From Prunella strophiata (Eukaryota; Chordata; Aves; Passeriformes; Prunellidae): a stretch of 64,000 bases of DNA. This document shows positions 1-48,069 of this stretch, piece by piece. The notes beneath the pieces were generated by a model. It was not told the origin of the DNA. It did not search any database and worked only from the letters and a program-made list of their open reading frames with translations. The stretch covers positions 85,068,800 through 85,132,799 of the forward strand of contig JAZBQD010000030.1 of NCBI GenBank assembly GCA_036583965.1, written 5' to 3'. The translations under genes and the position numbers were made by a program. Within the stretch, counting starts at the first letter, position 1; each line of letters begins with the position of its first letter.

Positions 1-246
1 TTTTTCCCCCTCCTGTAACTATAAATGCAGTTTGCAAAATGCTGAAGGAATTGTTGGTAGAACAGAGCCTTTTAGTGAGCCTGTGTACTTGTTTTTCATG
101 GAAAAAATACATTTAATATCTAAAATGATGTACTTTTCCAAATAAAAGGTCATTATTTATAAAAAGCACTATTAAAAGCACCTTCAAGAGAACATCAGAG
201 AGTGGGAAGAAGAAGCAGGGAGCATTATCTGGGTGTGATCTCCCAC
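1..246. other. TBC1D8 intron 10, right end
   Basis: Sequence between the exon 10 donor and the window edge. It is AT-rich and holds no coding segment or repeat that I can recognise. Confidence 0.85.
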
Positions 247-36374
<36,128 letters not shown>

Positions 36375-37201
36375 CTTCCCCCGGCTCGAAGTGCCGCTCT
36401 CTCCCCCCTCCGAGCCCGCCTGCCCCGCACGGCACCGCACCCGGCCGCCCGGGTCACATCGCCCCCCGCGGGCTGCGCGGCGCCGGCTCCGGCTCCCTCG
36501 GCGCGGGCCCGGCCGCCGGGGAGGGGCCGGGGGAGGAGCCCGGGCACGGGCCGCCCTTCCCGCGGAGCCGGGGGCTTTGTGCGGCGGGGCCGGGCTGCTC
36601 CGCACCGGCGGAGGGGACGGCCGGGGCGCTTCGGCCAGAGGGAGGGCGAGCAGGGGGGAGGGCCAGGTTCTCCCTCTCGGGGGTCCCATGGCGCCCCGAG
36701 CCCCACACAGAGCCCACAGGGGCTCCCGCGGTACCCGGGTCCCGGAGGATGCCCTGCCCGCAGCCGGGCGGCTCCCGCTGGGTTTTGCAGCGGCTGGGTC
36801 AGGTCCCCGCACCCCCGGCATGTGCCCCGCAGGGACCCGCCGCGGAGCCGCCAGCAGTGCGGGAAGGAAAGGGTGTCCTGGGCTTGGAGAGAGGTTGGGG
36901 AGGTGGGGGTGTCTCTGCCTTCCTGTTTCCTTCTAGACCTAAGCCTAAAGCGTGAACCCGCAGCTGCTTTGGTATTTAAAGGCCGATGCTTGAAACCTCG
37001 TATTGCAAGGGAAAAGTCAGAATCTTAATTTTACAGTTCGGGTTTTTTTCTCATTTTAAGAAATAATCTGTCACTGCTTGCGGTTGAGCTGTTGGCAGGA
37101 CCGTTTGTGAACCTGCACAAATGGTTACTGCTGCAGCACACGTTATGTTGATACACCTCTGACACTGTATTTTACATTTTTATTAGCACAGATTGTCATT
37201 A

Positions 37202-37392
37202 ATGAGGGTGGTGAGACACTAGTACAGGTTGTCCAGAGAAGCTGCGGATGCCTCATCCCTGCAAGTGTTCAAGGACAGGTTGGATGGAGCTCTGAGCGTG
37301 ATCTAAATAGATGTCCCTGCCCGTGGGAAGGGGTTTGGAACTAGATCTTTAAGGTCCCTCACAACACAACCCTTTCTATTATTCTATGATTA
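37202..37392 (+). mobile_element. CR1-type LINE 3' tail
   Basis: Sense CR1 closely resembling the copy at 30690: gagggtggtgagacactagt, agaagctgcggatgcc, ending with ttattctatgatt, the usual avian CR1 terminus. Confidence 0.85.
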
Positions 37393-38052
37393 AAACATGA
37401 CCACTGAACTTTCAATCACATTCCCTTTCCAGTTAACTGCAAATATTAAATAATTACTTTACAACAACTGAATTAGCAGGCTGCTAAACCTCACTCTTCC
37501 AGATTAAAGACCTCAGTCACTGCGGGTTAAATCACACCTAAATTTCAGCCAAGATCCCTCTAAGTAGAGAATTTCGATTAGGGATAAAGACCTGAGCTTC
37601 ACTTTCCCAACCTCTGCCTATTGTTACACGAGTTGTGTACCAACTCTTTGAAAGGTACCAATGCTGCAGTGTGCTACTTAGCACAGCCAGCAGTAATTAG
37701 CTGGGAATTGGAAGATGGCCATGTGGACTGCTTTTGAGTTGCCAGTGGGATCATTTAATAATCAAAATTCTGTATTCAGCTGCAGTTTGGTAAACATTGT
37801 GTGATCTGTGTTCTTTACAATTTCTGTGTGAAGCAGCGATTTCATTTCCATACATAGAATAGCAAGCAAGCACTTTGAGCATATTACTTGTCTGATATAA
37901 AAATAAAACTGTCAAAAGGAGAAGATGGACATCCACATAATAATGTATTAAAAATTAATGAGAACTTAAGGAGAAATTACTTTAAATGCTCTTGCAGGAT
38001 AAGAATAGCTCAGAGGTTCCCCCTGCCCCCAAAACTATCCTAAAGACATGTA

Positions 38053-38104
38053 AGTATTGAAAGTTTAAATGCTTGGTGAGTATTGAAAGTTTAAATGCTT
38101 GGTG
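38053..38104 (+). repeat. Perfect 26-bp tandem duplication
   Basis: Bases 38053-38078 are repeated exactly at 38079-38104. No sequence around it explains the repeat. Being perfect, it is probably recent or an assembly error. Confidence 0.95.
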
Positions 38105-39780
38105 AAGTGAGATGGTGAATATTTCTTCCCTTTGCAGATACTTGAATGTTAATTTCAGTTATTGGTTTTGGGGCTTTTTTTACATTCAGTCTTGGGTTTT
38201 GGGCAGGCTGATTTAAGACATAATTTAGAAGAGACCCCAGCAAGCTGCTGACCTTTGAGGTCCTTTTGAGCTTGAGAGTTAGCAAAAGTGTAAAGCAGTT
38301 GAGGATCCAGTGCCATGCATACCTGCCTCTGTCACTTACATGCTGATACAAGCTTCTCTTGGACCCCACCAACAATACTTCTTCAGAGCCATGGGCTTTG
38401 GAACCACATCCAAGCTGGCCCAACACCTGTTCAATCAAAATGGGATCACTCATGCTCTTTAAGCAGCTTTTCCAACACATAGAATTGGTGGTAGATAATT
38501 AAGAAAGAATCTCTGAGAAATGGCTCTAGAGGAGCAAAAGGGGGATGAATGAGATGAGAGAAAACTTATTCAGGATGACAGAGTAAAACAAAGCACTTTG
38601 TAATATATATTGTAATGAATGCATCTACTGAATGCCTCTACTTCTTTCCCAATATGGCATTGCACGTGGCAATCCTGAGTCACAGCTTCTACCTGAAAAC
38701 TAGACAGTCTTTGGCAACAGCTAAGAATAAGTTTATTTCATGAAGAAAGTCCTACAGTAATGTACTGACTAATTTCACAACCAGTATTTGAACAGGATTT
38801 GGATGATCTGAGGATCTTCTGAAGTCTCCTGTGAAGCAGTAGTTTTAAAATGCTGGTGTATAGAGAGGTACATAAAACCAGGGAAGATGGGAATGTCTTG
38901 ATTATGAGACAAAAAACAGAGTGCTGTGAGAAGTTATATATCTTTTTATTTATTCTCTGATAAAGTCTAGAAAAGATAGGACTATCTTACTCAATTGCTT
39001 GAAGGTACTTAAGGTTACTATACTGAAGAAAAATAGCTTTAATAAATAAGGATGTACTTGAAAGGAAAGAACAGAAAGAAAATGAGGTTTCTGGCCTTCT
39101 ATCACCCTTAGCACACACTCTGAAATGACTGTGTTTGCTTTATTTATGATGCTATGTATCTTTCTTAAATTTCAGTACTAGTAGCACAAGGCAGTCTGCC
39201 ATTCAGATTATGTTGCAGCATCAGTCATACCCAGAATAAACTGCAGAGATTCTGAGCATCCATGAAACACAGTATAGACAGCATAAGGAACAGTCACAGG
39301 GAAAACTTTGCTTTTCCTTCTTGCCTTTGTCACCTGACTGCCTTCCCAGCACTAGTCATGCCCTTTAACTTCACACTACTTTCATCTTTTTCATCCATCA
39401 AACAGATGTATAATTTTTATTCTGGATGTCACTGAGGTGCTCAAGGAAGGCAAATTCCTCCTGTGCATAAAAGGAATGATGGCAGGAAAGAGGCAGCTGT
39501 GGTACTCTGGGCCTCCCTGCCTGGCTGGCCCTCTGCAGAAGGTACCAAACCCTCAGAGGGGAATGGCACCACTTGAACAAACTTGGGAGACTGTGGGCAT
39601 GCAGTGCTCTAGGATGGGCTCCAGGGCTTGCAGGTGCTTGATTGCAGCTGATGCACATATGGGCTGCCACAAAAACAGGCTGTCCATGCTCCCTCCCTGA
39701 CCCCTGTCAGATTTTCTGTACTGAATGGCTTTAACTAGTTAAACTAGTTGAAAATTTTTATTTATTAATGTGGTTTTGGC

Positions 39781-39814
39781 TAATATGACTAAGGTTAGTT
39801 CCTTAGTCATATTA
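39781..39814. repeat. Perfect inverted repeat, 14-bp stem, 6-nt loop
   Basis: taatatgactaagg (39781-39794), loop ttagtt, ccttagtcatatta (39801-39814). The stem is perfectly complementary. Confidence 0.95.
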
Positions 39815-40134
39815 TGACTGCTGGAATTTGGTTATCATTCTGCAGGTGCACAGTCCAATCATTTCCATGTTTCCAGTTTTGATTCTTTAACTTGTACATT
39901 TATTAGTGTCTGAAAAACTCTGATCAGTGAGCTGATTCAATTCCCAAGACAGAGTTGCTGAAACTGTCAGACGATCCTGAGTTTGGACATATCAGAGACA
40001 GCAGTGAGTACAGAGAAATAATGTTTAGGGTGCTAGGGAAATAATACACATTAGTGAAAATAACACTGGAAATTCAAACTGTTGGCTAATACATCTAGGA
40101 AAAAATAACTAAAACATACTTCTTTCAGGGGACC

Positions 40135-40157
40135 AAAAAAAAAAAAAAAAAAAAAAA
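40135..40157. repeat. A23 tract
   Basis: Twenty-three A in the intergenic region. No target-site duplication seen. Confidence 0.95.
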
Positions 40158-41416
40158 GCACCTCACAGAGATTAATCAACAGCTGCTGTTTTCAGCCCTT
40201 TATTTTCTGCAGCTCCAAAAGTATTCCACTGCAGCTTCAGCCTCTTGTAGACCAGAAGACAGCAGGCATCAGTACATTTACTTTTCTTTGTGGCATGTCC
40301 CCTTGAAGCCATCTACCAATGCAGAGATCCACAGCCCCTGGGCTGAAGACCACTGAGCACTCTGAGAGCAGGGAAGGGATTTTGCTGAGGAAATGAAGCC
40401 ACAAGTCTTCGGAGTCACCATATTGAAAAGATTTATTTATATTTATCTCCCACCTACACTGAACAAAGGAGAGATGCTAGTGACACATTGGGTCAATGCC
40501 CAGTGGCAGCCTTAAGCCCTCAGCACACTGCTCCAGGCACTGGCTCAAGCTCTTGAAAGAACTCAAAAGATCCAAAATACCCCACTGCTCAGACTGCCAG
40601 CTTTCCATACAACATAGGATTATATTTCCTGCCTTGGATAGACAAATCCCCATCACAGACCAGGTAGGTAATAGTCCTCTACAAAAGTCTGATGGACCAT
40701 TCTTGATAGATCATATTAATTTCAGACTACTTCAATATTTGAAAAACGTAGATCTAGTGGAGAAAAGAGAAGAACAATGGGAATTGTTAAGGGTTTAAAG
40801 CTGACTTGTGAGCTCACACTGCAGTGGTGTGACATATGTGTAGCTCAGCTGAAAGTGACAACTGAAGTGAAGCACAAAATAGCTGCCTATAAGAACCTGT
40901 GTGTTAACTACAAAGAAGATGATGTATTTATTGCTGTTAAAAAGGTGATTCACTAAATGCAGCATGAGAGGTTTGTTTTTTTGCTTTTTTAAAATAAGGG
41001 AAGATTAGATTAAGTACTAAGCTTATCAAATCAAATTGATCTGAAGTTTTTTACTGTGAGTAGCACACCAAGGACCAGAGTAGAGGCATTTTAGAAATAG
41101 TAAAAGATAAATAATTTTATATATGATGGAGTTACTCTGTGATGCTAACTTTGTGATCAGAAAGATTAGGCAACCAAGCAAGATACCCTCTGCATTTTAA
41201 GCACAGGTAATGACTTTTTTCTCCACGAGAAATCCCCTACAAGAGGGGATTTTTAAAAGATGCTTTGAAAGGCTCTTCTGCAAGGTTTTTTCCTGTCAGA
41301 CACCCTCCCAGATATTGTGCTGTTGGAATGGAGCCATGTTTGCTTCTCACTCACAGAAAGTCCACTTCAGGTTTGGCAGAGATGAGAGGGCCCAAAGGGA
41401 AATCATGGTAACTCAC

Positions 41417-41502
41417 ACGCAGATCCCAAATCCTGGCAGCATGCCTCCATTGAAACAGGACTGCAAAGACCCCTCCTGCCAGACAGATCAGATCCTGGGA
41501 GT
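41417..41502 (-). pseudogene. Relic gene, weak exon-like segment J
   Basis: Acceptor CTACTTTTACAG and donor CGT|GTGAGT, 86 nt. Open in the phase matching segment I (2 to 1) and also in another frame. The composition is less convincing. Included because the splice sites are good. Confidence 0.2.
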
Positions 41503-42097
41503 CTGTAAAAGTAGTTCTTAAGCTTAGATCTTTTGAATAGATTCAAACACAAGGTGCATTTTGGTTTGAAAGGGTCACAGAAATGTAGTAGTCAAGGTCT
41601 TCCACACCAAGAACTGCTGAGTTTCAGAAACACTGAAACTGCCTGAGCATTCTCAGCTTCATCTCCAAGTAATTTAGTCTTCATTGTCTTTCTCCTGTAA
41701 TGGCTGGATTGCAAAAGCCAGTTAATGTTTATGGGTCCATATGTTTTTGTCTTCCTGACTGTTCTAGCAACGTAACAAAACTGTTACAACCTGTAATTAA
41801 TTCCAGAGGTTTCATTTATTATCTCTGATTAAATTAATGCCTGTGCAATAAAGAAGATATAAGAAGATATAATACATCATCAGGAGCAAGTGTAATTAAG
41901 TTATAGGCAACACTGTAAAAACACATTAGAAGTCTTGACTCACAGTTTTATGCAATAATATTTCCTGGCTTTTTCCCTGTCAATAACTTTATAATGTGCA
42001 TTTTTATATTTCAAGTACCAGCAAGAGAACAGCGATATCCAAAATGATTCTGTGGCTAATTCCACTTCTTATTTTACTTCCAGCATCACTTCCTCAC

Positions 42098-42202
42098 TGC
42101 CAGTTGTAAAACCCACTTCTACAATTTAGTTCTTCTGGGAACCACACAATTACTGTGACACTGGAAAGGTCATCACATTTCAAGGCGTTTAACAAACATT
42201 TC
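42098..42202 (-). pseudogene. Relic gene, exon-like segment I
   Basis: Acceptor GGCTGTTTTCATAG, donor GGCA|GTGAGG, 105 nt, phase 2 to 2, matching segment H. Open, encoding KCLLNALKCDDLSSVTVIVW then FPEELNCRSGFYNW. The T31 tract at 42277-42307 lies in the intron just upstream. Confidence 0.35.
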
Positions 42203-42273
42203 CTATGAAAACAGCCTCTTTCAGAACATGTGATTAAAATAATACATACATGTGGTTTAAGGCAGTAAACTCC

Positions 42274-42276
<3 letters not shown>

Positions 42277-42307
<31 letters not shown>
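42277..42307. repeat. T31 tract
   Basis: Thirty-one consecutive T on the plus strand. Confidence 0.95.
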
Positions 42308-43685
42308 CTCACTAAACTTCCAGTTCTCCAAAACAGTGGATGCAAAAAACAATCCCTTAGCCCTTTACTCATAGATAGCAGATCCCTGCAGAGGACACAG
42401 ATGATAGAGAGGAAAACGAGGCAGGAGCTTCAATGACCACTATTTGTCCAAAGTTCAGCAGGGGAGTGAGGCCTTGTCTTGCCCTGCCCACTACTTGACA
42501 CCTTCTCCACCAGTGCTTAATAATGTGTCTGCACTCTGCCAGAGCTCAGTCACACCAGCTTTCCTCCCCACCTTCAGTAGGTGCAGAAGACCTCTGTTCA
42601 GCACAGTGGTAATGACCCCAGGAAGCTGGGAGGAGGTGATGTAGATTACTTCAGTTATAATGGAAAGAAGAAGGTATTTCTCAAGTTACTGCCCAGGATA
42701 CCCTCCCTGCTCATCCTAATTTTCATTCTCAAGACATAGCTATGGGTAGACCCCATCCTCTCAGGACTTTTATATACTACCCAGTTTGACATTGAGATAA
42801 GACACTAAAATTATTCTGGTACAAAAGCAGAGGAATGGCCAGCCCTATATAAGAAACTGCATTCCAAGAATATGATTTACTTCTGGCTTGGCATAAGTCG
42901 CTGCAGTGTAGTGGGAATGGAAGAGCTTGGCCTCCTAAAATGCATTTCTGCTCTTTAGGGAGAATTAATCAAGCAGCCAGTGATTCTTCTACCTTTTGGT
43001 AGATACAAGACCTTAAACAATAGAGAAAATTAGCAGAGCCAGAAACAAAGGAGGCAGAATCAAAAGCAAAGGTGCAAAGGCTCTATAACTTATGACAAGG
43101 TGAAAAGTGCAGAGCAGAGAGAAGGAAACTTCCTGAATGGAGGTTGCAACCTGCCCCTTTTCTAATTGCAGTTTTCTGTAGAGCAGTGGTGTTTCACCAG
43201 CAATAGCAAATTACCTTGATAGGAAAAAGGAATTGCTACCCTAACACACTACCAAAAATGCAGCTGCTGGCCTTCACTTGTGCCAGGCAGTCTCAAAGGA
43301 AACCTGAAGTGGAATGGCCAGTGTTAGCTTCTGTTAGCAGCAGCTTCCTCCAGCACTTCTTTCCTGATCCAAAATTCCTATACTAATTTATCTTCCAAGA
43401 AAAAAAGTCTTCAGGAGTTCCGCAATACTTTAATGATTTGGGGAATAAAAAATCCCAAACCTAAACCACCTCCAGAAGTATGCCAGCCTTGTTTATAGTG
43501 CCCCATCTTGCTTCTGCATGGAGATGGGCAGTGGTTTTCCTACCATAGCTGTCTTTTGCTGGATCTGGATACAATTTGCCTTAGCTAAAAGTATGGCCTA
43601 GGAAACAGGAAAAATTTCCATTTTTCTTGGCTGCACTTGGAACCAGAGGTTCTTGTTGTTTTAACAATTTCCTTTAGGTGCTTAC

Positions 43686-43793
43686 CCTGTTCTTCCTTTG
43701 ATCCCCTGGAGTATCAACTTGTGTGGACAGTAAGGCCTTTTAAAATCAAGAATTAACTGTGCCTTTTTCTCAGTCAGAGATGCCTCACAAGAG
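43686..43793 (-). pseudogene. Relic gene, exon-like segment H
   Basis: Acceptor GTGTTTCTGTTATGCAG, donor ACAGG|GTAAGC, 108 nt, phase 2 to 2, open. It encodes SCEASLTEKKAQLILDFKRP then YCPHKLILQGIKGRT. The lysine-rich amphipathic pattern and good splice sites make this one of the more convincing segments. The phase does not continue from segment G, so an exon between them is missing. Confidence 0.45.
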
Positions 43794-44527
43794 CTGCATA
43801 ACAGAAACACATGAGAGCAGATTATGTCCCTTGAAGTCATGATGGTCTCTATCCTGCCTGTATGCCACAAGATCTCACATGTACTCCATGGGATTTGTCA
43901 TAACCCTGTGCACACAGGGACCCTACAACCAGTTTGAAGCTACATAAAGCTCTACTGTTTTCCATTTTTTTTGTGAATCCTGCCTGCCTATCTGGCAGCT
44001 GCAGACAGCTGGCACCTTCCACCAAGGGTGGAAGCACCACATTATCACCCAAGCAGTGTCAGAGTGAGCGTGCTGGGACTGCCAGTGCTGCCTGTGCTGC
44101 CTGTGCTGGGCATGGTGCTGCAGCAGAAGGTGTAGGGAGGAACCACCACTTCTGCTCACCATTCTGAGCATTTCTAAATACCTGTGGGGAGCTTCAGCTG
44201 CAGGAGTGGCAAAACTGTGTCACAGCACAAGCCTGGTTGTCACAGAAGTGTCAGCGCTTTGAGACAAGTTTGAAAATGTGTATGTGAGTGCCTCTGAGGC
44301 AGCCTTTAACATATTTTTCTGGCAACCTTTTCCTCTTTTTTATGCACTGGGGATCCCTGAAGGAGCATTTCTGTTGTGATTTTTACATCTTCCCACTATG
44401 ACACTCAAAGCTATGCTGAGCTGAGCTTGGTACATCACTGACATTGCCAGCTAGGAATCGTGCTGCACATGCCTAGGACTGGGTTTGAACTTGCTGTCTT
44501 TGATCAGCACTGCATTTCTGCTTCTAC

Positions 44528-44638
44528 CTGACTGCTATATTCTGTGTGAAAGCTCCATGATCTCCTTTTGTTTTGCCTGCTGGCTAATGTAAATGTGACA
44601 CCTGCCATTCTAACAGAATGTGGAGGCTTTTTCACCAC
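44528..44638 (-). pseudogene. Relic gene, exon-like segment G
   Basis: 111 nt, phase 0 to 0, open, donor CAG|GTAGAA. It encodes KPPHSVRMAGVTFTLASRQN then KRRSWSFHTEYSSQ, an alternating basic/hydrophobic pattern typical of beta strands. The acceptor (AAAAAATACAG) is weak. An earlier AG at about 44682 is an alternative start. Confidence 0.38.
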
Positions 44639-45165
44639 CTGTATTTTTTGCAGGTAGGCTAACAAGATGTTAGTCTCTGCATGGCCACAGAACAATTCAA
44701 ATTGGGGATGCATGATTCCAAAGAAAATAACTACAACTTTTTTCCCCTTTTTCATTATACTGCTATATTTTTTTACTTTTCTAGACTACCAAATCACATG
44801 GTTTCTGATGAAGTCCTGTTGTTTCTTCACTCAGTGAAGCTGGTGACTGCATACACATTCATGTTTTCTATTCCTTTCAGGGATAAAATATTCATCACAC
44901 ACTTACAGAAATGCACCGAAACCATCTGCCTAGTCTTTATGGGAGAAGTAGAAAGATTTGAAAACATGCTCTGCTTCCTTTCCCATTTGCACAGAGGAAT
45001 GGATCTTCTTGAACTCTTTTTTTTTTTACATCTTTGTTTTACTTTGCCCTTTCTCTAAGTGTCTTAGGCCAGCAAAGTCTTTGTTTCCATTCTTGTCATG
45101 GATGCAATAGAAAAAAATAGTTTTGCATATCTATTTCTCTCATAAACCAGCCTCTACTTACATAC

Positions 45166-45397
45166 CTTGGGAGAACCCAAAAGGCCTACAGAGCCTGAAT
45201 TTTCAAAAGATATTGCTGCTTTTGAGTGTACATGTTTAGACCTAGCTTTGCAGAAGTAAATAGCATATAATTGACATTGATGACAACTGTGAAATCAATC
45301 CCTTCAGTGTTTTGGTGCTGAGCGTCAAGGAGGGCTCTTAAAAGGAGTTTCTGCTTTTGAAAACTTTGGACTTGAGCCAGAGCTTTCATCTCCTTAT
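45166..45397 (-). pseudogene. Relic gene, exon-like segment F with stop near its end
   Basis: Acceptor CATTTTCACAG and strong donor CCCAAG|GTATGTAAG. The frame is open for about 70 codons, with EMKALAQVQSFQKQKLLLRA then EGIDFTVVINVNYMLFTSAK, and then hits TAG at 45188-45186. Another frame is open from there to the donor (SVGLLGSPK), which suggests a one-base shift. Its starting phase does not match segment E, so an exon is missing between them or the frame has drifted. Confidence 0.4.
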
Positions 45398-46173
45398 CTG
45401 TGAAAATGGAATATGGCTTAAATACCTGTCCAACAGCTCATGAAGGTTCATTAATGTTTATAAACCCCTTGGAATTGAAAAGCACTGATAATTACTGTTT
45501 ATTTATTAATTCCTATTGTCTTGCACTTTCACATTCCTTTCACATGTCAAAGAAGAAGGTTTAGCAGCCAGCAAAACCAACAAAATCTGCAACAGCCTCT
45601 GCTCTCCTGCCCCTCCCTTACTATAATAGTCTCCCTGTACCCTCTCTTCATGTCCCCATGTTGCCTTTACATCTTCTGTCCCCTCTTCCTGCAATGCTTC
45701 CTTTTTCCCCTCCTCCCAGCATGGTTCAGACTCTCTCCCAAAGCCTCCCTGCTGGGGCCAGCTGGTCTGACACAGCTGCAAAATGGCCCAGTGAGAACAG
45801 GAAAATTAGTCAGAGATGAGAGAGTGGACAGCAAAAATGAGGGCAGACTCCATGGCAGAGCCCTTCCCCTCCACCAGGTCTCCAGCTGATGGAGAGTTTA
45901 CAGTTCCATCTCTTCCAGGCCTCCATCCCTCTTTCTCCTTTGGTTGAAAATAGCCACAGGTTTAAGAGTTTCTGGGAAAGGGGAGGTTGGTACAAGACTG
46001 TGTAAATACAGAGTGGTTTCTTCTTTTGTTGATCAAGTGAACATTTGAAATGCTCTCAATGTTCAGATCATAAATAAACCACACTGAGCAAACTCAATTT
46101 TTCCAGTTGAAGCCATTTATGTAAGCACACTATTGACATTTCTCCATGCTCATTTTTGCAAGGTTATACTCAC

Positions 46174-46222
46174 CTTGGCAGGTGTATGAGAGTTGCTCCA
46201 TTCATGGTACAGAGTAAGTCTT
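46174..46222 (-). pseudogene. Relic gene, exon-like segment E
   Basis: 49 nt between CACTGTGTCCTTCAG and the very strong donor CCAAG|GTGAGTAT. In the phase that matches segment D (1 to 2) it encodes DLLCTMNGATLIHLP. A second frame is also open, so the frame rests on the match to D. Confidence 0.45.
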
Positions 46223-46398
46223 CTGAAGGACACAGTGGCTTGTCTCAGAAGTGTCTATGTTGTCCAGCATAGACAGGATCTCAAACCAGGACCTCAACAA
46301 AACTGCATTTTCTGAAGTATTGCCCTGCTATCAGACTATCTTAAAGTAGCTCTCAGCCCATCTGCCTTGTGCCAATGGGAGACAGAGTTTACTCTGAC

Positions 46399-46507
46399 CT
46401 GGCATGGCCTGTGGAAGCTGCAGCAACTGCTTCTGGCCAGATGAAGGATGTTGTAAACTGAGGAGCCTGCTCCAGGGCATGTCATCTTCTAAAGATGAAA
46501 ACCATAC
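46399..46507 (-). pseudogene. Relic gene, exon-like segment D
   Basis: Acceptor CTGTATTTTTGTAG. Two donor options, CCAG|GTCAGA at 46399 or CAGA|GTAAAC at 46393, both phase 1. Open from phase 0, with VWFSSLEDDMPWSRLLSLQH. Joining to segment C would give a DGE-VWFSS sequence, which fits the G-E-x-F-x-S pattern I associate with large lipid transfer proteins. Confidence 0.42.
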
Positions 46508-47877
46508 CTACAAAAATACAGGAATGTGCACATTCATACAGGTACTTTGTATACCTACAAGGTGAAACCAGTGAGCTAATGGAGAAACTGAAATCAAGGT
46601 GGTAGTGTTATTGTTTTGCCCTTTTCTCACTGCAAAGAAGCCCTAGGACTTGGGAAACTTGATGCTTTGCTTTCAGTTCTGCTACACATTTGCAGCTCTG
46701 CCAAGTTATACATCTGCCCATTTCTTGCTGTAAGATTTACCCTGGCTTACATATGTGAGTGTGGATATCCAGACAGACCAAACATGCCCAAAGGCACACA
46801 TTTAATTCACAGTTCTAGATGCAAGTCCACAAGAGGAGTTCTGGGAGGGTGGCTAGGACCTCAAATTATCGCCAGCATGAAGTACCTAAGGAAATGTTTT
46901 ACCATGTGCTGTGGAAAGACGTGTTTGTTTTTCCTCAACTCCAGCTCAGGGACGTTCCTAGTCCATTATTAAACTACTAAAAATAAAATACTTCTGGTTC
47001 AGCTTTTTCTCTCCTGTCCTCTCCAGCTGCTGCCCAGGCATGGATCCTGCACCACTGAAAGAGCTGTTCCTGTTTTGGACTGTGATGTTATTTCAGAAGG
47101 ATGCACACAGAAGGCTCTGACCATGAAGGGCATTTCAGCAGTGGTCTTTTTTAACCCTTACTTGACAGTAATGGGTCCTGGCAAAGAAATGATGCTGCTT
47201 ATGTGCTGAATGTTGACAGCTGTTGTTTACCTCAGGCCTTGCCAGTTGAGGTTTCTGGTGCTGCAGGGTTGTGAAACTGCATCAAGATCTAGAGTAGGGG
47301 TGATAAGCAGCAGCTACAGAGTTATTGCATAGGGAACTCTGCCCCCTTGGAGTCCTCTGAAGACCTTGCTTTGACCCAAAAAAACAGAGACAGGACCTGG
47401 TGCACAAACAGGTCACCACTGCTAACCAGGAGATGGCTGTGACAGGCTTAGGTAACCAATTTTGTGTTGATTAGACAACTTCTAATGCTGTGATAGGAAG
47501 AAGATTGTGCTGATGCCAAACCACAGGCTCCGGTAGCTAATACATGTGAAATTAGTAGCTGGGTGAGGGAGAGTGCTCTTCTCCAGCTACACTGACTGCA
47601 TGTGTCTGTCCTTGGTGTGATCTCTGCAAGAAATGCAGGAGCAACTGGCATTCAGAGACACAGATCTGCAGATCACAGATGGAAACATTTATGGACCATT
47701 TATGGGGGCTGATCACAGGGAAACATTTATGGACACAAGCATAGGATGCATAGAGCATGAAACAAGGGATCCTGAAGAAATCCTAGGGTTTCCCCTTTGC
47801 AGAAGGGACCCAGGTTATTTATGGCAGTATATTTACAAATAAAAAGACTCTACCCATTATTACTTTATTTGACTTAC

Positions 47878-47931
47878 CTCACCATCTTCTTCTATCCTGG
47901 CATGTAAAGTTATATGCTGAGGAGGGATCAC
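47878..47931 (-). pseudogene. Relic gene, exon-like segment C
   Basis: 54 nt between a strong acceptor (ACCTTCTTTTCCTATCAG) and a consensus donor (GAG|GTAAGT). Phase 0 to 0, open. It encodes VIPPQHITLHARIEEDGE. These are the best splice signals of the series. Confidence 0.55.
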
Positions 47932-48069
47932 CTGATAGGAAAAGAAGGTTTAATTATATATTAAATATTTGCAAAATTATTTCAGTAGCTGAAGGCAAAA
48001 TTGCTCAGCCTTCAAACTTGTTTGGATGTCTGTGTGTTCTGGGCCATTTGTGTCAACAGCACTCTGTAC

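Larger units (their letters stand above)
37393..41416. other. Intergenic, 5' of TBC1D8
   Basis: AT-rich sequence with an A23 tract at 40135-40157, a perfect hairpin at 39781-39814 and the 26-bp duplication at 38053. It also has weak exon-like segments (38340-38426, see finding). No supported gene. Confidence 0.6.

Noticed and set aside
38991..39022. 32-nt exon-like segment (TTTCTTCAG acceptor, GTAAGA donor)
   Set aside because: Too short to judge, with no phase-matched neighbour.
43934..44171. Open frames on both strands with Cys/Ala or His/Gln runs
   Set aside because: Caused by short CTG-rich repeats (about 44083-44112), not a gene.
46174..46222. Alternative frame of relic segment E reading RLTLYHEWSNSHTPAK
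   Set aside because: Open, but its phase does not match the preceding segment. The DLLCTMNG frame does.
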